Assembly: GCA_019916065.1 (NCBI GenBank)
Contig: CM034236.1
Coordinates: 16,879,167 to 16,943,166 of the forward strand
Direction of reading: 5' to 3'
DNA length: 64,000 nt
Source of the DNA: Vitellaria paradoxa
Lineage: Eukaryota; Streptophyta; Magnoliopsida; Ericales; Sapotaceae
Positions 56,386-64,000 of this stretch are shown one piece after another. Position 1 is the stretch's first letter. Each line of letters begins with the position of its first letter. The notes below the pieces were generated by a model. The model worked only from the letters and a program-made list of their open reading frames with translations. It had not been told where the DNA came from and did no database searches. Made by a program: the position numbers and the translations under genes.

Positions 56386-58703
56386 CCCTTCTTCTTTGTT
56401 TCTTTTGTACATAGTAGATTAGAGTTTTATTTTTCTTATTTTCTTATTTTTTTTGGTTTGATTTTCTTCTCTTATTTTCTTTTCTCTTATTTTTTTTCCT
56501 GTGTACTAACTCTTTCTCTTGTCTTATTCTCCTTTTATTTTCTTTTATTTTCTTTCTAACCATTTCTCTTGTATAGTTTTTTTCTTTTCTACAAATAAGG
56601 AAGCTCTTGAGGTAATATCCACCCTTTTTACCTTCTGTTTCTACATTTTGAGCATAACACTTGGCTATATGTTGGTGGTTGTTGTTGGAAGTGCTGTAGA
56701 AACTAGGTTGGGGGGTGTTCTTTATTGCTTATGGGGATTCTTGTTTTGGGTGCATGCTTGGCTTATGTGTTACATATTGATTGCTCTTTATGGTCATCAT
56801 CATCATGCTCACTTTGCACACTACGGACCCACATATGCATCATAGTTCTCACATTGAGGACAATGTTTAGTTTAGGTTGGGGGGTAGAGCTCGCATGATG
56901 ACCATTTGTGCTAAAATTGTCAAATTTTTCGCATGATGACCATTTGTGCTAAAATTGTCAAATTTTTCAAAATTTGAGCATCTTTGAGCTTACATACATG
57001 CCTTAGCACATTTGTACCTGTATGTTGGCCCTTTTTGGTTTGGTTGATTGTGAATTTGAGTGAGAGAGTGATAAGTGAGTCTTATTCAAGCTTTGATAGG
57101 AAACTTAATTTAAGTTGAGTGTGTCATGACCTTGTGGATTTTTGGCTATTATGGAAGAATTTATGTGCTTAAGAGTGAATTTTGTGTAACATTGGTCAAT
57201 TGAGCATCTTTGGACTAAGTAGAGACTTATACCCCTATGGTGAGCTTTTGAGCCTATTATTATTTTCTTGAGGGGTTGCACATAATCACAGCTCTTTCAT
57301 GCTTCACTTTGGTTTTCAACGCACTAATTGCATCTCACACAATTGCATGAGTTTCACTTGGCACATATGAGTTGTTGTAATCTTTGAAAATGATGCTAGG
57401 CCCTTTTTGTTAATTTGAGCCTTCTTGTCATTTCTTGATATAAAATTGTCTTAAGAACCAACTTGAAGCCTCAAAATAAAGTGTGTGATATAAAGTTTTC
57501 TCTTTTTGATTCTCCTCACACATGATATCCCCTACACCCCATTCACACACTTTAAGCCTCACCCTCACATGTCTTGGGTTGTGAAAGTGTCTCAAAGTTT
57601 AAGTTGTGAACTCGGGTTAGGAATGTAAGCTTTTGAGAGTAAAATGAGGGTGAATGTTGGGATGAGAATTCATGCGTTGTATAGTTCATTGTTCATTTTC
57701 AAAAAAAAAAAAAAAAAAAAAAGAAAAAAAAGAAAAGAAAAGAGAAGAAAAAAAAAAGAAAAAAATATTTTCTCATTCCTTTTGTTTATTCAATTGTGGG
57801 ATTTATGTTTTGTAATGCAGTTGCTAAGAGTGTCCCAAAAGTAGTTTGTAAGTTTGTGAATAAGCTTCATGTTGTTGGTTAGGGTATAGAAAGGAAATGG
57901 GTAGTTTGGGACTTGTACGTACTTGAACATCTTTATCCCAAGACATGTGCTTTGATTTCCATATCTTTCATTGTTAGCCTCTACCTATGGCCAAGTTATA
58001 ACCAGATCAAAGACCTAGCGGATTCTAAGTGAACAATACTTATGTGTGCATGTAGTGGACTTGTGTAGGTTGTGTGATGTAATCTATTGCATGGCATTGG
58101 GACTTCAATTCAATTCAATTCACTCACTTATTCGTGTGGTTGTGTGCAACTAGGAGAGCATTGCATTGTGTGCTCATAGGTATAAGTGAACCCTTAATGA
58201 GTGAGTTTCTTTCTATGAGTGATCTACCTTGTGAGCTTTTGAAGTCCAAACTTAGTTCTGATTATGCTCTCGAGACCTTGTTGAATAAATGACACTGTTT
58301 TGCACACATGCTTTTCCAACTTTGATAGTGCATGCATTCATGCTTAGCACTTGGGAATTACACATGATATTTAAGTTTTGTGACTTGTTAAGCTTGAACT
58401 TGATTTGTTACTGACCTTAATCACTCTTTGACACCTTGAGACCATACCATAGATGTTTGTGGGTAGCATCACTGTAAACCCTCACGAGACCTTACTCGTC
58501 CATTAGGGGGAACCTAGGGGTTTAAAGGGCTTGCCTCACGCGCTAAGTATGGTCGTGTGTCTCCCACGAAAACGGACATCACCTTAGTTAGTTTTTATTT
58601 TGTCTTATTTTGATTTGAATAAGAGCTTACATGTTGTGGGTGCCCTTGCATTTGTTCTTATACTTCATGGTTTGATTGCACTCATTGCTAGGGACTAGCA
58701 ATG
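56386..58703 (+). other. non-coding 3' half of the gag-only element
   Basis: 2.3 kb between gag and the polypurine tract. Holds two internal copies of the PPT-like phrase aggttggggggt (56704-56715 and about 56873-56884), the second after acattgaggacaatg. It also has a 38-bp exact tandem duplication (56893-56968, gcatgatgaccatttgtgct...), an A-rich tract at 57701-57767 and a 108-codon hydrophobic frame (56519-56845) that is probably incidental. No pol domain was found in any frame. Confidence 0.75.
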
Positions 58704-58719
58704 TCTAGGTTGGGGGGTG
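58704..58719 (+). other. polypurine tract of the gag-only element
   Basis: ctaggttggggggtg immediately precedes the TG of the right LTR. Confidence 0.8.
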
Positions 58720-60756
58720 TGATTAGCATGCATTATTGTACAATTATATATATATTGAGCATGCTAATTATGAATTTACAGTTATTATTGGCGATGTGTT
58801 AGTGTGATTATCTCATTTCCATGCATTCTTGGTGTGTGTATATTTCAGGTGATATAATATGGTGTTTTTGGCCCAAACAACACCAAGGTTGCATGTGAGG
58901 AGGAGCCATCCCAAGGCATAAGATCGACTACCATGGGTGCCAAGGAGAAGGAAGTGGTTTGAAGTTCAAAATAGTTGAAGTGGTGTGCGGTTGAAGTTCC
59001 AGCTCAACACCCTCTCAGTTTTCCAGCCATAACTTTTTCGTCACAACTCGAAATGGTTCCATTCTTTTTGCGTTGGAAAGAAGACTCGAAGCCCTACAAC
59101 TTTGCTGGTTTATCCGAAGCCTGAATCTGTCATCTTCAATGTCAAAATCACATCGGAAGTCAGGGACAGAAAGCTGTCAAAGAAGAACTGTTCACTGTAT
59201 TTGCAGATGGGCGCCCCACCTAGGCCCATGGGCGCCCCACCACAAGCATGGGCGCCCCACCTACACCCATGGGCGCCCCGAGGACCCTTGGGCGCCCCAC
59301 TCTTCATCAGATGGGCGCCCACAGAGAGGGAGTTCTGACTGCTGTTTTTTGGCTAACTCTTTGAGGGCTTCATCAAACACTTGTACCTTGGGCGCCCATG
59401 ATGACTTGTCCAGCATACTTTTAAGTTAAATTTTGAATTATGAAATTACACTTTTACCCTTGAGTTATGTAATGATATAAAAGGGCAAATTTCTGATGTA
59501 CAGGAGGTCGAAACCCTACGCACTTCTTCTCTTTCTCTTAGTTTAGTTTAGATTAGGGTTAGATGTTTTCATCTCGTGTTGGATTGACGGAAGCTTTATT
59601 TTTTCATCTTCGCATTAAGATTAATTGGTAAGTTTCATTCGTTACTTCGTTTTAATTAAAAGTTTATTATTTTCTTTATCTTTGTTCTTTATTTTCACTT
59701 CGTAGTACTTCGTAGTCATTGTTAGTGTTTGATTTGCTTTAGAAATTGCTTTAGCTTATTTCTATATCCTTTGTTTTCGTGTTTGAGTGCTTGATGAAGG
59801 TTATTTTCTTTTTGAAAGGCTTTGTTAATACTTTCGCAATGTTAGGCTAGGGTTAGTTCTTGGCTTCAAGCCATTGAAAGTGGTGAAGTAGTTGGTGAAC
59901 TCAAATGTAAACGAGTTTTATTTAACAAAATATATTTTGGACTTTTAATTGGAATTTCGTAGTAAGCTAGGGTTCTCTTGAAACCTACTCACCCGTGTCA
60001 CAACCGTAGCTTGGTTACAAGTTTTCACTTGTGCACACCAAGTGTTCGGTTTAATGTCCCGGTGAGTTATAATCTGATTTTCCAAGACCCAAATTAGGTT
60101 TTCTTACAAAATCAGTCACCCGTGTTAAAACCAAAGCTTGGTTACGATTGGCCACTCGTGCAAACCAAGTGGTTGGTTCAATGGCCCGGTGATTCGAACC
60201 TTATTTTCATAAAACCAAAACATGAGGTTTTCTTAAGAAACCGATTCACCTGTGTTATAATTGAAGTCTAGTTATGAGTTGATGCTCATGCACACTAGGT
60301 GTTCGATTCAATGTCCCGGTGAGTCTGAAACCAATTTCAAAAGCCTCCGCTTACTCTGAATTCCATAAATTAGTTTTTAATGAAATATCTTCCAACCTAG
60401 CAATGCATGTGCGTTTGTTAGGTTGAGTTATAAATGCGTTTGAGTAAACCACTACCCACTACTGGATTTGGTTCAAAGCCAAGATCATTTTAGTTAGTTT
60501 ATTTTCAATATTTGCATTCTAGTTTAATATCACAATTTGCTTAGCTCCATCATTCTCAACCCAGCCATATTCAAATCACTTTGTAATTCAAAATTAGTTT
60601 AGATTAGCTTAGGCTCACCTACTAATTAAGAGAACAAGTCTAGTGTCTTTTAACGCAGCCCTCCCTGTGGAGATGACCTCGGTTCTCACCGAGTAAGACT
60701 ACGACCACCCTCTTGCACTTGAGAGGTAGAACCCGAACACATTTTAGGGTCGGTCA
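58720..60756 (+). repeat. 3' LTR of the gag-only element
   Basis: 2037 bp, same length as the left LTR and nearly identical. Followed by the TSD GTGGT. Confidence 0.95.
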
Positions 60757-60761
60757 GTGGT

Positions 60762-62398
60762 GGTAGTGGGTAGTGTTGAAAATGATAATTGGAGGGGATT
60801 GTGAAGAAGATAATAATTTTAACTTTGAAAGTTTAGAAGTCTGAATAGTACAAGTATACAAATTTCAGAATTAGTGAGATTATGGGTTACAATAAAATGA
60901 TGTGTGGTGGTAGATCAACTTTAAAGTTTAAAAAATGAAAAAGTTGAGGCAATTTGGGGGAAAAAAAGGTGGTCCACTTTTCATATTGTAAGCGATTGGT
61001 GAACGTTGTGCCTTATGGCTGTAGTGAAATTTAGGGTAAAACTGAGAGTAGTATTACATTCTCTAAAGGCTTGGTTTAAAGTGTTTTGAAATAACTTCTG
61101 GTATGTTGATCAGGTTGAGGTTTGATGAAAAGAATGATTAGTTCTGTCTTCGTAATGTGATGTACACATGTGTTGATAGATTCATGGGGGTTTCTCAATT
61201 TGCCTTCTCAAGGGAAATGATATTTCTCTGTTTAAAGTCCATATCGGGAGTTTCTCGTGTTTCTGTGGTGTTATGTTATTTAGCACTAATTACATTAAGT
61301 TAATTAAGACTTCATCTGGATGAATTAATTACTAGTCTGGAGTTTCACTTGTTATAGTATTTGTTAGAAAAGAGTAATGGTGATTTTCATTAGACATGAG
61401 AGAAGAACCCTATGATTTTGGATAAACTGGAAGTTGTTAAGTTTGATGGTAATTAAGAATAATTATTCGTGTTGAGAATTGACAATCTATTTGATTAGTT
61501 GTATGGCAAGATAGTGTTCAGAGTTTTGTAATAATCGGTTAAAGTATTACAGTGGATTTTCTAAGGGCTTCTATGGTAATGATGGGGCAGGACTGAGATC
61601 TGTATTAGATACTTGAAGCTTGTAGATTTGATGGGTTACCTCTACTATCCTATTTTGGATATTTTCCAACTGATAGATTCATTGGCTTAGTCGATTGTGA
61701 GGAAAGATAGAAATTAGTGGAAGATTAAGGTTTTAAATTCCTAGTGTCATGAGTCTAATGTAGTGGCCAATGTATAAATTAAGAAGTCGCAGGCATTGGC
61801 AACTGTTATGGTTGGTTTTCTCTTATTTAAGGTTGTCGAGAAGATGTTTGAAACATTGATAATTTTAAGACAAGAGTCATGGCAATAGTGAAATGAATTT
61901 CTGAAAAATGCATTATGAATAAATGGTATGAATAATATGGACATGAGATTATTGGATTCTAGTTATATGACCATTTTTATCAAATAGTAAAGTATGGTTG
62001 TTCTTCTTACTAAAGTGCGAAACACAAGAGTATAACCATATTGAAACTTAAGAACAAAATGGCGTGGACTGAAATAGTTGTACTTTTGGAAGTGAAAGTT
62101 TGAAAATATCATCATTCAAGGTGGTGGTGCGCCGTAATAGCATTAAGAGGTATAATGACTTGAATTGTAAATTCTAAAGAAAGAAGATGAAATACGCAGT
62201 AGTGTTAACTAACATTACAGAGTAAGTATTCATATGAGCTGAATTTTGATATAAAATCATTTAGTTGATTTGTGTGTTAAGGCACCATTGAGGAATTGTG
62301 AGATCCTTAGAGGTAAGTGAATTGGGGGCATGTAATCGACATGGATGTCTTGGTTCCTAGACTAAAGTTTGTAATTAAATTTCAAGGACGGAATTTTT
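60762..62398 (+). pseudogene. gypsy pol relic, right part
   Basis: At 61190-61510 the DNA clearly follows the first half of chromovirus RT: a SREMIF lead-in, RVSVV (for the canonical PVSVAPYRMAP), a K-rich ELKELK segment, VIVFVRKE (canonical VLFVKKKDG) and then RELTIYLISC (canonical RIDDLFDQL). At about 61855-61960 it follows LRILR...KCEFWL...FGHVIS. Stops and frameshifts are frequent. This RT segment overlaps in content with the one on the left side (50890-51150), so the interior is not a simple single-copy pol. Confidence 0.65.
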
Positions 62399-62414
62399 TA
62401 TAATGGGGGAAGAA
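62399..62414 (+). other. polypurine tract of the old gypsy element
   Basis: tataatgggggaagaa directly precedes TGTAACACCC of the right LTR, preceded by the conserved chromovirus phrase caaggacggaatttttt. Confidence 0.75.
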
Positions 62415-64000
62415 TGTAACACCCAATATTTAATTTTGGCCATTTATGTGTTATTTTGGACTAATAAAATATTTAAAATGAGATTGGGTAATTTATTTTA
62501 TTTTTCTCTAGACCGGGTGTGGCCCAAAATCGATATTTGGTTGGACAATTAGGTCAGACCTAGCCTTTATTTTCCCTTTTCTTTCTTTCTTTTCTCTTTG
62601 GCTTCTTCTCTTTTCTTTTTTTGGGTTTTGGCTCGTGGGGTTTCCAGAGACCACGGGAAGAGAGAGAAAAGAGAGAGAGGAGAGAGAAGGTAGAGAGAGA
62701 GGCCGATCCGGAAAGGAAGGAAGGCAGACCCGGGTAGTTTTCGATGCCGTGAATGTTGTGGTGGTGTCCGTTTCGCGTGATTTCACTCGAGGCGGGAGAA
62801 ATTGACGCCGAAAGGTTAGGTGCCTAAACTAAAATCTCTCAATTTCTCATTTTTTTTTTTCAGATCTGAGGTAAATAGGACCTATATTTGTGTTTTAGAC
62901 GTCGTAAGAATCATTTTGGTATATTTATATGCTTGATTTGGTGAAGTTTTGTAAGATGTGCATATATATATACGCAGGTGTGCATGTATATATATACGCG
63001 TGTATGTATATATATGTGTATATACGTTGGATTTTCATACTTTTGAGCTACGATAATTACATAAATGAGATATAGAGATTTTGGGATAAATTTTTATATG
63101 TTTATTTTGTATGGAAGTGATTAAATTTAGACTGACAGTATAAAATCAGTCCGAAATTGGATGCCTGACGGTGGAGGCGTTCACTGGAAGAAGAAACGGG
63201 AAAAAGAAAAAGAAAAAGAAAAAAATAGAGAAAATAGTTAGAGATATTACCATTTGGGCCCAAATCTTTTAGATAATCACAAATTCACCCCCAAAGTTTT
63301 AGATAATTATAAAATGGCCTCCAAAGTTATAAATAATTACAAGTGACCCCAAGTGTTTAAATAATTACAAAATGACCCAAAAAGTTTTAAATAATTACAA
63401 AGTGGCCCCTAAAGTTTTTGAAAAATTATGATTTTACTCCTAAAGAATTGGGGGAGGATAATAATGTTGCTTTTAGAGTTATGGGAAATTATAGTTTACG
63501 TTACAGAATTGGAAAGATGTTAGAAAAAGGGTAAATTTTGATATTTTAAGGCATGCTTTATTTTATGTTGATAATTATAGAAAAGAATTACTATATATGA
63601 TTAAATTATATGAGATACGATTGATGATTGAATAAGATGAATAGTAATTGATAATTTAATGTAGCATGCTTTGTTAATGTTATGAACTCTTAAAGAGAAT
63701 TATTATGCATAATTGAGCATGTCTTGTACATTGAGGCTGAGACGGCATCATCTAATTTATGTTAAGAATATTAATTAGCTGAGAGCGCCACTTTCATATT
63801 GTGATGTGCTGAGACACGAGTTTTATATATATATATATATATATACGGACGGTATTCACGATTTGAGAAAAATGAGAAAATGAGATTTTGAAAATATTAG
63901 ATGATCTTCAGACGATATATATAATGAAAGGTTAGTCATTTGAAGTTGGACGTTAATATCGATGTGAGATATTATGAGATTTTTCGGACTATAGCCGAAT
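62415..64000 (+). repeat. 3' LTR of the old gypsy element, truncated
   Basis: Homologous to 47876-49455, with many transitions and small indels. The window ends 1586 bp into it; by comparison with the left LTR about 680 bp are missing. A minus-strand 92-codon frame over the GA-rich leader is not a gene. Confidence 0.9.

Larger units (their letters stand above)
52611..60756 (+). mobile_element. young gag-only LTR element (TR-GAG type, Athila/Tat affinity)
   Basis: Two 2037-bp LTRs (52611-54647 and 58720-60756) differ at about four sites by eye (near 52811, 53041, 53478 and 53630 in the left copy). Both outer flanks carry GTGGT (52606-52610 and 60757-60761). Total 8146 bp. The primer site matches tRNA-Asp as in Athila elements. 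The only coding sequence is a gag gene (54904-56385); there is no protease, RT, RNase H or integrase anywhere in the 4.07-kb interior, so mobility would depend on enzymes from another element. The near-identical LTRs point to movement within roughly the last 0.1 million years at standard plant rates (an inference). Confidence 0.93.
47876..64000 (+). mobile_element. old chromovirus-type Ty3-gypsy element, right LTR truncated by window
   Basis: LTRs start TGTAACACCYAATATTTAATTTTGG at 47876 and 62415. The left one ends ...GGGCGTGACA at 50137, next to a tRNA-iMet-like primer site. A typical chromovirus end (aaggacggaatttttt..atgggggaagaa) precedes the right LTR. The internal region (50138-62414) was split by the young gag-only element at 52611-60756. 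Removing it leaves about 4.1 kb of decayed pol. The right LTR should continue some 680 bp beyond the window. Confidence 0.88.

Noticed and set aside
57644..57844. Lys-rich 66-codon frame
   Set aside because: Crosses a long A-rich tract; low-complexity artefact.

Overview
This is nuclear DNA from a flowering plant, most likely a eudicot. The evidence is AT-rich intergenic sequence, two small secreted glycine-rich protein genes with plant-type TATA boxes, and plant lineages of Ty1-copia and Ty3-gypsy retrotransposons, CACTA, hAT, PIF/Harbinger-like and MULE-like DNA transposons. No rRNA, tRNA, CRISPR array or bacterial-style operon was seen. Species cannot be named from the sequence.

Layout. 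1-10.7 kb is a patchwork of repeats: a 273-bp duplication, a small CACTA element (1366-2017), foldback MITEs, a 726-bp hAT element with a perfect 8-bp target duplication (3569-4294), a rotted copia RT/RNase H fragment and a possible solo gypsy LTR (5538-8897). 11.0-12.8 kb is the only host-gene island: two convergent genes for secreted glycine-rich proteins. 13.1-19.7 kb holds a short hAT MITE and a 3.07-kb hAT element with a perfect 8-bp TSD (15995-19067). That hAT carries a broken zf-TTF/hAT transposase and an intron-like block full of GTACCGC repeats. 20.2-25.0 kb has a gypsy RT relic, mostly featureless DNA and a 3 x 135-bp tandem repeat.

25.0-38.9 kb reads as one CACTA element whose ends lie 13.85 kb apart because two copia elements sit inside it: an old one (27697-32290, TSD AAAAT, LTRs about 11% diverged) and a young SIRE-like one on the minus strand (32366-38248, TSD ATATG, five differences seen between 859-bp LTRs). 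The SIRE-like copy lost gag, protease and integrase by one deletion but keeps long open RT-RNase H and envelope-position reading frames. 38.9-47.8 kb has a minus-strand gypsy gag-protease relic, a second hAT MITE carrying an snRNA-type promoter motif pair, a Tourist-like MITE and a 2.3-kb MULE-like element with ten 146-bp hairpin repeats.

47.9-64.0 kb is an old chromovirus-type gypsy element (right LTR cut by the window end) into which a very young, gag-only terminal-repeat element of Athila/Tat affinity has jumped (52611-60756; 2037-bp LTRs differing at about four sites by eye, TSD GTGGT, tRNA-Asp primer site).

No new multi-gene system was found. The most novel signal is the repeat block shared between the hAT intron and the MULE-like element 26 kb away, and its expansion in the latter into a perfect-stem hairpin array. 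All alignments and difference counts were made by eye.
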